Assembly: GCF_022808175.1 (NCBI RefSeq)
Contig: NZ_JALGBX010000033.1
Coordinates: 1-64,000, forward strand
Source of the DNA: Streptomyces sp. AP-93
Lineage (GTDB): Bacteria; Actinomycetota; Actinomycetes; Streptomycetales; Streptomycetaceae
DNA: 64,000 nt
Reading direction: 5' to 3'
Shown here: in pieces, positions 1-8,989 of the stretch
Numbering within the stretch: position 1 is the first letter of the stretch
Layout of the letters: the number at the start of each line of letters is the position of its first letter
Program-made: the position numbers and the translations under genes
The notes under the pieces: generated by a model
The model's database searches: none
Seen by the model: the letters and a program-made list of their open reading frames with translations, nothing else
What the model was told of the DNA's origin: nothing

Positions 1-75
1 TCTATCTCGGTCGTCACAAACTGAGAGTGGGCACCCTCGCGTCCGTACAGCTACCCCTTGGAATCAATCATCTAG

Positions 76-285
76 GCCGCCCTCAAGGCGCTCGGCGAGG
101 ACCTCGACCCGCTGTTCACCGTGGGCGGTGTGTGGGAGGCGGACCTGCGCCGCACGTCCGCCGGCTGGCGCATCTCGCGTTCCTCTCGCGCCTCTCACAC
201 GGGGGCGGCCTGGCTGGTTTTCGACGATTGGCCGAACCCGAATGGGGATTGTCTCCGCATTCGAGAACTTCCCCTTGATTGCTGA
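76..285 (+). pseudogene. SnoaL/NTF2-like C-terminal remnant
   Basis: An open frame of 69 codons begins directly after an in-frame TAG at 73-75 and ends with TGA at 283-285. The peptide FTVGGVWEADLRR followed by GWRIS resembles the last strands of SnoaL-like (NTF2-fold) proteins. There is no start codon or Shine-Dalgarno in front, so this looks like the broken 3' end of a gene whose first part is missing or lies outside the window behind a stop. The family assignment rests on a short match from memory and is uncertain. Its presence next to a stack of insertion sequences fits a decayed region. Confidence 0.35.
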
Positions 286-367
286 CACCTCCTGTGTCAG
301 TCCCTAAAATCCTTCACACCCCTGACAGTTGGGGGAGTATCAGCCGTCACCGAAGCAAGGGAGAGGC

Positions 368-1432
368 GTGACCGACAACAGCGGCCCCCTCACCGTCGAG
401 ACCCGGGAGACCTTCCCCGCAGAGCTGCTCGACGTCACCTGTGGCCCCCGTTCCGTCAGCCTCTCGCCGCGCCGCCTCGCCTCCATGGACGGGGACGGCC
501 GGTGGCGGACCCGCTGGGCCGTGGCCCTGATCGGCGGGCGGGTCATCGGCGTCCTCGGTGCCCACCGTCCGTCCTCCGCCCGCTTCTCCGGAGGGTTCTA
601 CGACCTGAACGAGCTCGGCGAGCAGCTGGAGCGGCCCGTCCCGAAGGACTCGCGGCGCTGGGCCGTCGTCGGCGGCTGCCGCGACCTGGCCGCCGGTGCG
701 GTGACCGACACGCGGCTGGACGACAAGGAGACCGCGCGCGTGCAGGCGGCCCTCGCCGCCCAGGTCTTCGGCGAGGCCGACGAGGCGGGGGACCTGCCGG
801 TCGCCCTGCACGTCCGCCGCGAGGAGGCCGAGGCCTTCGCCGCCGGTATCGGGCCGCGCGCCCTCGTCCGTACCCTCGACGAGACCGCCAACCTGTATCT
901 CACCGGCGACGACCCGGAGCAGCACATCGCCGCGCTGAGCCCCTCACAGCGGGAACGCTGCCGCAAGGACCGGCGCCGCTTCGAGGCCCTCGGCTACCCG
1001 GCGGCCCGGGTGCCCGCCGTCTCCGTGCTGGAAGAGGCCGCCCCGCTGGTCTTCGCCGTCAAGGCGAAGTACGGCGTCGTCGACCACCCCCGCCTCAGCC
1101 TCTTCCGGCTCCGGGAATGGGTCCGCGCCTTCGGCGAGGACGCCTGCCACGCCAGCGTCGTCCGCGACGACACGGGCCGCCTCGTCGCGGTCTCCTTCTT
1201 CGCCGTCCAGGGCGAGGTCCTGGGGGGGTACGAGATCGGGCTCGCCGACGACGTGCCCGGACGCGAGTTCGCCTACCTCCAGGCGATGATCCACGGCCCC
1301 GTCCGGTACGCCTTCGAGCTCGGCTGCCGCAGCATCGACCTCGGGCTCGCCTCCGCCACGGTCAAGCGGCGGCGAGGCGCGGTCATCAGCGAGACCTGCC
1401 TCGTGACGATCGCGGAGGCGGTCGACTGGTAA
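368..1432 (+). CDS. GNAT-superfamily acyltransferase (Acetyltransf_6/FemAB-like)
   Basis: The protein has 354 residues if translation starts at the GTG at 368, which has a good Shine-Dalgarno (gggagagg) just upstream. An upstream start at 329 is possible but lacks one. The C-terminal half carries the pattern of the CelD/FemAB-like GNAT branch: a conserved acyl-acceptor helix region (SQRERCRKDRRRF), a strand with VSFFAVQGEVLGG, and a terminal segment DLGLASATVKRRRGA. Such proteins transfer an acyl or aminoacyl group to an amine. The substrate is unknown. It stands alone between a gene remnant and an insertion sequence, so a link to the biosynthetic cluster 8 kb away cannot be shown. Confidence 0.7.
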   Translation: MTDNSGPLTVETRETFPAELLDVTCGPRSVSLSPRRLASMDGDGRWRTRWAVALIGGRVIGVLGAHRPSSARFSGGFYDLNELGEQLERPVPKDSRRWAVVGGCRDLAAGAVTDTRLDDKETARVQAALAAQVFGEADEAGDLPVALHVRREEAEAFAAGIGPRALVRTLDETANLYLTGDDPEQHIAALSPSQRERCRKDRRRFEALGYPAARVPAVSVLEEAAPLVFAVKAKYGVVDHPRLSLFRLREWVRAFGEDACHASVVRDDTGRLVAVSFFAVQGEVLGGYEIGLADDVPGREFAYLQAMIHGPVRYAFELGCRSIDLGLASATVKRRRGAVISETCLVTIAEAVDW

Positions 1433-1638
1433 ACGAATGTGTGCGGGGGCGGGCGCATGCGCGACCTCGACTTTCGTCGTCGGACCGCGCGACTGAAGAG
1501 GGACGCCCGCCGGTCGTGCCGCCGCCTAGGGTGCGAGCGTGGACGCTATGTCGGATTCCGAGGCCCGGGGCGCGAGCCCGTCCTGGGCGAGGACCAGGCT
1601 CGCCGCCTGGTGGGACTGGTTCGTGGTGCCGGGACAGT
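1433..1638. other. Intergenic stretch with a possible truncated gene start
   Basis: No complete gene is seen. A GTG at 1541 opens a frame reading SDSEARGASPSW and then RTRLAAWWDWFVVPG, which runs into the left end of the IS21-like element near 1639. This could be the 5' end of a gene cut by that insertion, but the peptide is too short to identify. Confidence 0.2.
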
Positions 1639-1651
1639 TGTCGGCGTACAC

Positions 1652-1659
1652 ATGAACGT
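1652..1659 (+). repeat. Left 8-bp target-site duplication of the ISL3 element
   Basis: ATGAACGT lies directly outside the left inverted repeat and is repeated exactly at 3396-3403 outside the right one. Eight base pairs is the usual duplication length for ISL3-family elements. Confidence 0.85.
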
Positions 1660-1720
1660 GGCTCTGGCGAGATTTTCGTAGGTGGAGATCATCTCGGTGA
1701 CACGGTCGGCCGGTCCGCAT
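1660..1720 (+). repeat. Left terminal inverted repeat of ISL3 element
   Basis: Inverted copy of 3337-3395. It starts GGCTCTGGC, has a short mismatched stretch, then a perfect core ending GGTCCGCAT. Confidence 0.88.
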
Positions 1721-1736
1721 AGCGGGCAGCCTGTCA

Positions 1737-3368
1737 TTGTGCTCTGTCGAACTGGCAAGTTTGTTACCGGAGTTGGCGAACGTTCTGGTGGTCTCGGTCG
1801 AGGTCTCCGATGCTGTTGTGGCGGTTCGTGCCCGCACGAGATCCGGTGTTCCTGCGGGATGTGCGGGATGCGGGCAGCTAAGCGAGTGGTGCCACAGCCG
1901 CTACGTCCGGCGGCTGGCGGACGTAGCTCTTGGGGGCAAGCCTCTGCGCGTCGACTTGTCCGTACGCCGTCTGTACTGCGAAAACACGACCTGCCCGAAG
2001 GTGACCTTCGCCGAGCAAGTGCCAGGGCTGACCGTGCGCTACCAGCGGCGGACACCACGACTGCAAGGCCTGGTGGAGGACGTCGGCGTGGTGCTGGCAG
2101 GCACGGGCGGTTCCCGGATGCTTCGGATCTTGAACATCAGGCTCTCGCGGGTCGCCGTCCTGTCGCAGCTGATGCGAGTGCCGCTGCCGCCACTGGTCAC
2201 GCCTCGGGTGCTGGGAGTGGACGACTTCGCGCTCTACGGCGGCATCTACGGAACTCTGCTGGTCGACGCCACCACCCGGCTCCCGCTCACACTCTGGGAA
2301 GGGCGCGACGCGGAACAGCTCGGCCGGTGGCTCCGTGAGCACCCGGGCGTCGAGGTCGCCTGCCGCGACGGCTCCCTCACCTACCGGCAGGGCATCACCG
2401 CGGGCGCCCCCGAAGCCGTGCAGGTCAGCGACCGATTTCACCTCTGGCAGGACCTTTCCCGCCGCGTTCAGGACATCGCCGCCGCCCACCGCGGCTGCCT
2501 GCCCGCGGCTCTGCCCACGGTCAGTGAAGACGATCCCCCACCGGTCGAGGAGAGCACCGAGAACGCTGCGGCGGACACCCGGGCCGGGCGCCATGCCCAG
2601 AGTCTGTTCGAGGCTGTCCAGGCCCTGATCCGCACCGGTCGGAGCCACAGTTCCGTGGCCCGCGAGCTCGGCCTGGACCGCCGCACCGTCGGCAAGTACG
2701 CCCGAGCCCGTACCTGGCAGGAGGTAGTGCGCCGGCCGCCCCGCAAGCCCTCCACGCTGGATCCTTACCTCGAATACCTGCGGCAACGCCGGGACGAAGG
2801 ACAGCACAGCGAGAAGATCCTGCACGAAGAACTGCAGACCAAGGGCTACCTCGGCCACTACCAGCGCGTGAAAATGGCCGTCGCACCCCTCCGTCGGGGC
2901 CTGCCCATCGACGAGCCGCGCGAGCGACCGCCCTCTCCACGCGAAGCCGCCCGCTGGATCACCACCCACCCGCACCGCCGCGGCCCGCACATCAACGACC
3001 GCCTGCCCCGCCTCCTCGACCACTGCCCTGAACTCAGGACTGCCCACGACCTGGTCCGCCGATTCGCCGCCATGCTCGACAACCGCGACGCGACCTCCAT
3101 GCCACAGTGGCTGAAAGACCTCGCCGACACCGGACTCGCATCGCTGACCGGCCTTGCCAGAGCCCTGCGCGAAGACCGAGATGCCGTCGCCCAGGGCATC
3201 ACCACCCCTTACAACTCCGGAGTCAACGAAGGCCGCATCACCGACGTCAAGCTACAGAAACGCATCATGGCCGGACGCGCCGGCGTCCGTCTCCTCCGCC
3301 ACCGCGTCGTCCTGATCGCCCACCTGCGCCGACGCCATGCGGACCGGCCGACCGTGTCACCGAGATGA
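1737..3368 (+). CDS. tnp: ISL3-family transposase
   Basis: The 543-residue DDE transposase probably starts at TTG 1737. The N-terminal zinc-ribbon region has CAGCGQ and a later CENTTCPK, and an HTH follows (ARELGLDRRTVGKYAR). Catalytic acidic residues fit the ISL3 pattern: Asp in LGVDDFALY, Asp in QVSDRFHLW, and Glu in NSGVNEGRITDVK. The length is in the normal range for the family. The stop codon lies inside the right inverted repeat. The frame is unbroken, so the element may still be active. Confidence 0.92.
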   Translation: MCSVELASLLPELANVLVVSVEVSDAVVAVRARTRSGVPAGCAGCGQLSEWCHSRYVRRLADVALGGKPLRVDLSVRRLYCENTTCPKVTFAEQVPGLTVRYQRRTPRLQGLVEDVGVVLAGTGGSRMLRILNIRLSRVAVLSQLMRVPLPPLVTPRVLGVDDFALYGGIYGTLLVDATTRLPLTLWEGRDAEQLGRWLREHPGVEVACRDGSLTYRQGITAGAPEAVQVSDRFHLWQDLSRRVQDIAAAHRGCLPAALPTVSEDDPPPVEESTENAAADTRAGRHAQSLFEAVQALIRTGRSHSSVARELGLDRRTVGKYARARTWQEVVRRPPRKPSTLDPYLEYLRQRRDEGQHSEKILHEELQTKGYLGHYQRVKMAVAPLRRGLPIDEPRERPPSPREAARWITTHPHRRGPHINDRLPRLLDHCPELRTAHDLVRRFAAMLDNRDATSMPQWLKDLADTGLASLTGLARALREDRDAVAQGITTPYNSGVNEGRITDVKLQKRIMAGRAGVRLLRHRVVLIAHLRRRHADRPTVSPR

Positions 3369-3395
3369 TCTCCGCTTACAAATCTTGCCAGAGCC
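3337..3395 (-). repeat. Right terminal inverted repeat of ISL3 element
   Basis: Inverted copy of 1660-1720, ending GCCAGAGCC at 3395. It overlaps the last codons of the transposase gene. Confidence 0.88.
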
Positions 3396-3403
3396 ATGAA
3401 CGT
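3396..3403 (+). repeat. Right 8-bp target-site duplication of the ISL3 element
   Basis: Exact copy of ATGAACGT at 1652-1659. Confidence 0.85.
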
Positions 3404-3433
3404 GCCCAGCCACGTACGAATGAACGTGCCCAG
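3396..3433 (+). repeat. IS21-type terminal repeat boxes
   Basis: The box ATGAACGTGCCCAG occurs at 3396-3409 and again at 3420-3433. IS21-family ends usually contain several transposase-binding repeats. The first box was split by the ISL3 insertion, so its first eight bases also occur at 1652-1659. Confidence 0.6.
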
Positions 3434-3506
3434 CTTTTGACGTGCTGAGGGATGCTGCTGGGCAGCCTGCTGCTGGCCTGTTCGGGGTGGTGGAGGGCGG
3501 CTCACC

Positions 3507-4769
3507 GTGGTCTTGGACCCGCAGCGGTGGATGGAGGTTCGCCGTTTTCGCGGACTGTTCGAGTCCGCGGCGATGAGCTTGTCCGAGATCGCGAGGGAGA
3601 CGGGGCTCAACCGCCGCACGGTCCCCGCAAATACCTGACCACCCGGGCCCCGATGTCTCCGCCTCGTCGGTCATCGACCGGGCACGCTCGCGGACGGATG
3701 GTGGATGATGTTGCGCCACTGATCGACGCGATGCTGCGGTCGGAGATCCTGATCAAAGGGGCAGTGGTCCACGAGCGGCTGGTTGCGGAGTACGGCTTCA
3801 CCGGCAACTACCAGCGGGTGAAGCTCTACATGCAAGAGGCCCGGCCCCGAGTCGGAAGAACTGGGCATTACCCCAGGGGAGCTCGCCGGTCTCCACCGCA
3901 GGTTCGAAGTGGTCCCCGGAGCACAGGCCCAGGTCGACTGGGGAGACGAGGGAAAGATCCTCGCCCACGTCGGGATCCCGAAGGTCTACTCGTTCCACAT
4001 GACCTTGTGCTACTCGCGGGATCCGTTCTGCTGCTTGACCACCAGCCAGGACCTTGCCACATTCTTTGACTGCCACCGCCAGGCGTTCGCCCACTTCGGC
4101 GGGGTGCCGATGTCTATCGTCTACGAGCGCACCAAGACCGTCGTACGCCGGCACGTCGCACCGGGCCAGGCGGTCCCTCTGCATCCCGAAGCCGTCGGAT
4201 TCGCCGGGCACTACGACTTCGACATCGACGTCCTGGCCGCCTACCGCCCCACCGGAAAGGGCCGGGTCGAGCGGCAAGTCCTGATCGTCCGCGACCACGT
4301 CCTGGCCGGACGGGCCTTCTCCTCCACCGAGGAACTGGACTCCGCGTTCAACGCCTGGGTACCCCTCCGCCGAGCCAAATCCCACGGTACCCACGGTGAA
4401 GTCATTGGCCACCGCGCGATCCGCGACCACATGGCCTTGCGTCCGCTGCCGGCGACGCCCTATGTCGTCACTCAGCGACACCTTCGCCATGTCGGGCGGG
4501 CCGTCGGCCGCGGGGCCCGCGTCGTCGACGAAAAGCACTGGGACGGTCTTCCCGACGGACGGAACCGGCGAACCACCACCGGCGACATCATCCCACCCCG
4601 GCTCCGCCACCAAGACGCCTTGAGCCAGGAAACCGGCTCGCTGATGGCTCTCCTCAACCGGGCAGGAGCCGTCCGAGTCGAGGTCGGCCGCAGACCGCTG
4701 TCCGTCTATGACGAACCGACCGGGACCCGTCCCTTCACAACCCACCCCACGCCGGAGGAGCTCAGTTGA
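3507..4769 (+). pseudogene. istA: IS21-family transposase istA, twice frameshifted
   Basis: The reading begins around GTG 3507 (LDPQRWMEVRRFRGLF and an HTH with SEIARETGLNRRTV). It shifts frame near 3617, where RKYL continues in another frame, and again near 3850, where the text resumes as SEELGITPGELAGLHR. The last and longest frame (from about 3853 to 4769) holds the integrase core with QVDWGDEG, PMSIVYERTK and RPTGKGRVERQV. The core is recognisable but the product cannot be made without frame restoration. The stop overlaps the start of istB by 4 bp, as is usual for IS21. Confidence 0.8.
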
Positions 4770-5034
4770 GCGAGCTGGTCAGCACCCGCATCCGCAGCAC
4801 GGCCGCCAAGATGGGCTACCTCGAGTTTCTCGACCTCGTCCTCGCCGAAGAACTCGCAGTCCGCGACGACCGGCGCTTCCGCCAAGGCCTCCGGCTCTCC
4901 AAACTGCCGCACCACAAGACCCTGGACGAGTACGACTTCGCTTTCCAGCCCGAACTCGACCCCCGCGAGATCAAAGATCTGGCCACCCTCGCCTTCGTCG
5001 AGGCCAAAGCCAACGCAGCCCTGCTGGGACCAGC
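4766..5034 (+). pseudogene. istB: IS21 helper ATPase istB, 3'-truncated at the P-loop
   Basis: The first 90 or so residues are normal for IstB (MGYLEFLDLVLAEEL, LRLSKLPHHKTLDEYDF, EAKANAALLG). In intact IstB the next residues form the ATP-binding P-loop (GPPGVGKTH). Here the sequence changes after LLGP near 5034 to unrelated DNA and stops at 5122. About two thirds of the protein is missing and no continuation was found on the far side of the recombinase genes. Confidence 0.8.
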
Positions 5035-5108
5035 TGTTATCGACGGTTTGATCGCATTCTTGTCGTGTTGTCACTGGTCAGGTTGTTCCTGCGATCGATG
5101 TGACGTGG

Positions 5109-5555
5109 TCAGCAGGGGCTGATGACGGCTGTCTGCGGGCGGGTGGCGGTGCCTCCGCGGCGGGCGAGTTCGCGGCGGAGGTCGAGGTTCTCGCCGTGGG
5201 CTTGTTCCAGGGCTTCGCGGAGGGTCTGGATTTCCTGGCGGTGTTGCTTCTTGAGTCGGGTGAGCTGGCCGGTGAGGGCGAGGACGAGCGAGCTTTCGGT
5301 GTCGGCCGCGGGTGCCGGTGCGGGAATCGGACGGGCCTGGGCTCGCAGGCGTTCGATGCGGCCTCGTAGGTCGGGGTGGTTATAGAGGAAGGCGTGGGAG
5401 ACGCCGGCCTCGCGCTGGACGGCCTGGAAGGTGACGGGCTCGCCGCGCTTGACCAGGACGCGGATCGCCTTCTCGGCGGCCTCGGTCTTGGCCTGGGACT
5501 TCGCCTGGGCGGCTGCCGCGAGGGTCTGGGTGCGCTTGGTGCGGGAGTCGGTCAC
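5109..5555 (-). CDS. tnpC: TnpC-like transposition protein (DUF6262 type)
   Basis: A 148-residue basic protein from GTG 5555. An N-terminal helix-turn-helix-like segment (GEPVTFQAVQREAGVSHAFL) is followed by a coiled-coil tail rich in Glu, Arg and Leu (about residues 85-130). In Tn554 the third gene encodes a small accessory factor that affects the orientation and efficiency of transposition. The start overlaps the tnpB stop by 4 bp (GTGA), indicating translational coupling. Confidence 0.75.
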   Translation of the reverse strand: MTDSRTKRTQTLAAAAQAKSQAKTEAAEKAIRVLVKRGEPVTFQAVQREAGVSHAFLYNHPDLRGRIERLRAQARPIPAPAPAADTESSLVLALTGQLTRLKKQHRQEIQTLREALEQAHGENLDLRRELARRGGTATRPQTAVISPC

Positions 5556-7708
5556 GGCCGGTTCCTCCGGTGGTGGTCGAGGTCGAGGCGGACGGGGACA
5601 GGTCCGGTGGGGGCGGCGCCGCAGCCGGCGCCCTGGACGGCCCGGTCGGGGGCGGAGTTCAGGGTGTCCAGCAGTTTCGTGAGAGCGGCGTGTTCGGCCC
5701 GGCGCTGGAGGAGCCAGACGTTGTCCTCGGGCATTGGGCGGCCGTGACGCTGGGCGAAGGCGGTGGTGCTGCGGTCGATCAGTGCTTCGGTCTCGGTCAG
5801 TTGCCGCTCCAAGGCGGGCTGGTGGGTGGCGTCGGTGACGAAGACCGAGCAGGTCAGGCAGGCGTTTCCCTTGTCGCAGGTCTGCAGCGGCGGCAGCATG
5901 CACCAGCCGTGGGGAAGGAAGCGGTCGGCCCGGTTGAACAGGTGGAGGCTGTCGTGGTCGTCGCGGGAGAAGGCGACGCGGCTGCCGTCGGCGCGGAGCT
6001 TGGCGGTGGCCAGGAATGCCTGCTCGGCGTGTTCCTGGCGGGCGGCGACGTAGTGCATCGACATGGTCGGGGTGGCGTGTCCGGCATAGCGCATCAACAC
6101 ATGGACGGGCAGGCCGAGTTCGGCGAGGCGTGTCAGTTTGGTGTGACGGAAGCGGTGGGTGTGGCTGAGGCCGATGGGCTTGCCCTGGCCGTCGGTGATC
6201 TTCACGAGCTTGCTGAACTCGCGGAGCATCCAGTTGTAGGTGCCGGAGGGATAGGGTTTGTCGCCCTGGCGGTTTCCGGTCCGCTGGAGGAACAGGTGCC
6301 GCGGGGTGACGTCGGGGAAGTGATCGCGGACCCAGGCTCGTTGTTCCTCGATGACCGCGACGACCTCCTGGTCGACGAGGATGGTGTCCGGCGCGATATC
6401 GATCTTGCTCTGGGCGTAGTGGAAACGTGCGATCTCCTCGCCCTCGGCGGCGTCGGCCGTCGGCTCGGGGACCGCCGAGAGGCAGTCGGAGCGGCAGGTG
6501 CGGATCTCGCTGGAGCGTCGCCCGGTGAGGATCTGCAACAGGATCATGCGCATGGCCTGTGGGTCGTCGAAGCCGCGGGCGGTGACCTCCTGGCCGTCGC
6601 CGCGGGTGAACGTCATCTGCTCGTGGCGGCCGAGTCCGAGCAGGGGCAGGGCGGCGGGGATCTGGGCGAGAGCCTGGTCGTCGACGTAGTTGTCTTCGTT
6701 GAGTTCGCGCCCGTGCGGGATCCGGGAGACCTGCCGGAACCAGCCGGCCGCGTGGGCGTCGGTGACCCGGGACCAGGGGTGGGGGCCGAGGATCTGGCGG
6801 GCCTCGGCGGGGTTGGCCGCGACGAACGCGAACAGCTCGGCGACGGCCCGTAGGTCGTCGTTGACCAGTCGGGGATGGACGGGCCGGTTTGCGAATCGCT
6901 GTTCGGAGAGGCGAAGGAGCCGGTTTGCGGGGTCGGAGTCCCAGCGGCGGAAGGCCGCGGCCAGCTCGACCGCGTGAGCGGGGTCGCCCAGGACGTCCAG
7001 TGGGTCGGTGAAGGTCTCCAGCCACCGGCCGAAGCGGGTGAAGCAGCGCATGCGCTCCTGGCTCACCGTGGACCAGCGCAGGACTCCGGCCTCGAGCTGG
7101 GTGCCGAGATGCCACTTGACCGCTTCCCGTAGCCATCGGTGGCTGATCGTCGAGGGGGAACAGCCGTAGTGGGCCTGGGGTTCGTGCTTGGCGAGCGGGA
7201 TCCGGGGATCGCAGCGGGGGTGCCACTCGTCCAGCTGCCACCAGGTCGCATCCGTGCAGCGTGCCAGCAGGGCCAGGCGGGAGAACCGGAAGATCACTCG
7301 CAGTCGGGCGACGCTGCCGTGGGGCGGGAGCCGGCCCCACCGGGTGGCATAGAACCACCGCTGCAAAGCCAGGGCCGTCTCGGCGTCCATCGCCCGGATC
7401 GAAGCTGGGAATGGGTGCTTCTCCCGAGTCGCCCGACGCAGGATGTTCGCGAGCTGATTGGTGCCCAGCACCGAGGAGCGGGTTCCGTCCAGGGCCTGCC
7501 AGTGGGCCATCCAGGCCAGTTCGGCCGGCATCGGATCGGGCAATCCGCGCAGGTCGATCCGGCGGTCGCCGTTCTCTGTGATCTTCTTCCAGTCCTCGAT
7601 GCCGTCGCCGATCACCGGTCCTTTCCAGGGTGCGGGCAGCTGTGACCACAGCCGCCAGATCGGGTCCTCGGCCTGGAGTGCGTGGAGGTGGCGCGGTTCA
7701 CCGGGCAT
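5552..7708 (-). CDS. tnpB: Tyrosine recombinase, TnpB-like (large)
   Basis: The start is ATG 7708, giving 718 residues; it overlaps the tnpA stop by 11 bp. The C-terminal half holds the tyrosine recombinase catalytic domain: the first Arg in ILTGRRSSEIR, the box HTHRFRHTKLTRL, and the nucleophile Tyr in SMHYVAARQ. A Cys-rich patch (CDKGNACLTCSVF) follows, as in Tn554 TnpB and relatives. The length is somewhat above that of Tn554 TnpB. All catalytic residues appear present, so the protein is probably functional. Confidence 0.82.
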   Translation of the reverse strand: MPGEPRHLHALQAEDPIWRLWSQLPAPWKGPVIGDGIEDWKKITENGDRRIDLRGLPDPMPAELAWMAHWQALDGTRSSVLGTNQLANILRRATREKHPFPASIRAMDAETALALQRWFYATRWGRLPPHGSVARLRVIFRFSRLALLARCTDATWWQLDEWHPRCDPRIPLAKHEPQAHYGCSPSTISHRWLREAVKWHLGTQLEAGVLRWSTVSQERMRCFTRFGRWLETFTDPLDVLGDPAHAVELAAAFRRWDSDPANRLLRLSEQRFANRPVHPRLVNDDLRAVAELFAFVAANPAEARQILGPHPWSRVTDAHAAGWFRQVSRIPHGRELNEDNYVDDQALAQIPAALPLLGLGRHEQMTFTRGDGQEVTARGFDDPQAMRMILLQILTGRRSSEIRTCRSDCLSAVPEPTADAAEGEEIARFHYAQSKIDIAPDTILVDQEVVAVIEEQRAWVRDHFPDVTPRHLFLQRTGNRQGDKPYPSGTYNWMLREFSKLVKITDGQGKPIGLSHTHRFRHTKLTRLAELGLPVHVLMRYAGHATPTMSMHYVAARQEHAEQAFLATAKLRADGSRVAFSRDDHDSLHLFNRADRFLPHGWCMLPPLQTCDKGNACLTCSVFVTDATHQPALERQLTETEALIDRSTTAFAQRHGRPMPEDNVWLLQRRAEHAALTKLLDTLNSAPDRAVQGAGCGAAPTGPVPVRLDLDHHRRNRP

Positions 7709-8915
7709 CGGGCACCTGCCAGGCGGAGGCATACGACTTCCAGTTCGCCGCGGCCCGCAGGGCCTCGTCCTCGCGCACCCAGCCATAGAGGTCGAGCGTG
7801 GTCTGGACGTGTGCATGCCCGAGTCGCCGCGAGACCACCCACTCCGGCGTCCCGGCCAGCAACAGCGCGGTCGCGTGAGTGTGCCGGAACCAGTGCGGGG
7901 TCCACCCGGCGGGGCCGATGCCCTTCTTGCGCAGGGCGGCGGTTTTGTCCCGCACCGTCCCTTCCTTCAGCGCGGCCAGCAGCGGGGGCCGGTCCAGGTT
8001 CACCAGCAACGGCGAGGCCGCGGTGAGCTCTCTGCCGGCGTCGGCGGCCCGGACGGCGAGATGGACGAGGTAGTCGGTGAACAACCGCTCCAGGTCGGCG
8101 CCGACATAGACGCGCCGCGGGCGCATCATCTTCACCCTCGCCCCGTTCGTGTTGTCCTCGCGGGGGACGATCTCGACGTGCGGAGTGCCGCCGCGGCCCA
8201 TGACGAAGTCGCTGATCCGCAGGCCGAGGGCCTCACCCAGCCGCATCCCGGTCTCGGCGAGCAAGGCGAACAGCAGGCGGTCGCGCAGGTTGCCCGCCCA
8301 TTCCCCGCCGGCCTGCGGCCTCGCGCAACCGTCCAGGACCGCCTGGATCTCGGACGGCAACAGCAACGGCGGCCGCCCGCGGTGCCGATGGCGGCGGACC
8401 CTCACCAGCGAGGACGGCCCTGGCCCGGTGCGGGCATCGAGATGTGCGAGCAGACCGCGAGCCGGAGCCCGACGCGGGGCCCCGCGCATCAGCCGGCCCG
8501 CCACTGGGACGGAGAAGACCGCCTCCTGCCAGCGATAGAAGGAGATCAGGGCGGCCAGCCGGGCCTCCAGCGTCTCCGGCGCCGGGGCGTCCTCCTGGAC
8601 GACCAGGGCGTGCTCGACTGTGCGGCCGTTTCGGAGCCAGGACAAGAAACCCGCCACCGCGGGCACCCCGACATCACCCCAGGCCGCCGTCTCGTCGCGC
8701 TGTTCGAGGAAGGTCCACCACTGGGCCAGCGAGGTCGCATAGCCCCGGACGGTGTTCGGCGACCACAACGGCCGGTGAGCCTCCAGCCACTCCTCCACCG
8801 GAGCGACCGTCCGGTACTTCTCGTCGACCACGGTCCACGTCCGCCGCCCGCCCGAGGGCAGGACCGCCAAGCTGAGTGCCACTGATGCCGTTCCGTCTCG
8901 TTGAAGAACTCCCAC
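7698..8915 (-). CDS. tnpA: Tyrosine recombinase, TnpA-like
   Basis: A 405-residue tyrosine recombinase. Residues near 45-130 form the SAM-like core-binding domain (WLEAHRPLWSPNTVRGYATS). The catalytic domain follows with Arg in TGMRLGEALGL, the box HWFRHTHATALL, and Tyr in TTLDLYGWV. The start is GTG 8915; another in-frame GTG lies 12 codons downstream. First gene of the trio, and its product would act with TnpB in strand exchange. Confidence 0.82.
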   Translation of the reverse strand: MGVLQRDGTASVALSLAVLPSGGRRTWTVVDEKYRTVAPVEEWLEAHRPLWSPNTVRGYATSLAQWWTFLEQRDETAAWGDVGVPAVAGFLSWLRNGRTVEHALVVQEDAPAPETLEARLAALISFYRWQEAVFSVPVAGRLMRGAPRRAPARGLLAHLDARTGPGPSSLVRVRRHRHRGRPPLLLPSEIQAVLDGCARPQAGGEWAGNLRDRLLFALLAETGMRLGEALGLRISDFVMGRGGTPHVEIVPREDNTNGARVKMMRPRRVYVGADLERLFTDYLVHLAVRAADAGRELTAASPLLVNLDRPPLLAALKEGTVRDKTAALRKKGIGPAGWTPHWFRHTHATALLLAGTPEWVVSRRLGHAHVQTTLDLYGWVREDEALRAAANWKSYASAWQVPDAR

Positions 8916-8989
8916 TGATAGCAGTGCATCAACGACACAGAACGCTCATGGTGACGCTCGTCGAAGACAGAGAATCGAGGGGCTCACGC

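Larger units (their letters stand above)
1660..3395 (+). mobile_element. Complete ISL3-family insertion sequence
   Basis: The element is 1736 bp and holds one intact transposase gene. Both ends begin GGCTCTGGC and are inverted copies over about 60 bp, with a perfect core of about 36 bp (1684-1720 against 3337-3372) separated from the tips by a few mismatches and a 2-nt length difference. An exact 8-bp duplication flanks it. The intact gene, near-identical ends and clean duplication indicate a recent insertion. The target is the repeated end of an older IS21-like element. Confidence 0.92.
1639..5034 (+). mobile_element. IS21-family element, decayed and 3'-truncated, interrupted by an ISL3 element
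   Basis: The element is inferred from istA-like and istB-like coding remnants in the usual order and from a left end starting TGTCGGCGTACA near 1639, with repeated ATGAACGTGCCCAG boxes typical of IS21 termini. The left end is split by the ISL3 element at 1660-3395. The istA frame is broken twice, and istB stops in the middle of its ATP-binding P-loop near 5034, so no right terminus is present. It cannot move by itself. Confidence 0.65.
5035..8989 (-). mobile_element. Tn554-like element core (tnpA-tnpB-tnpC)
   Basis: Three overlapping leftward genes in the order tnpA (8915-7698), tnpB (7708-5552) and tnpC (5555-5109) match the layout of Tn554-type transposons: two tyrosine recombinases and a small DUF6262-type protein. 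The left boundary is placed where istB is interrupted. The right boundary is uncertain, between the tnpA start and an IS110 fragment at 8990. Tn554-type elements lack terminal inverted repeats and make no target duplication, so ends cannot be fixed from one copy. No cargo gene is seen. Confidence 0.7.

Noticed and set aside
5109..7649. Long open frame (over 840 codons) overlapping tnpB
   Set aside because: It is a shadow frame: Pro/Arg-rich, with no family pattern. Only its last 148 codons (the tnpC part) are real, while the rest overlaps the clear tyrosine recombinase.
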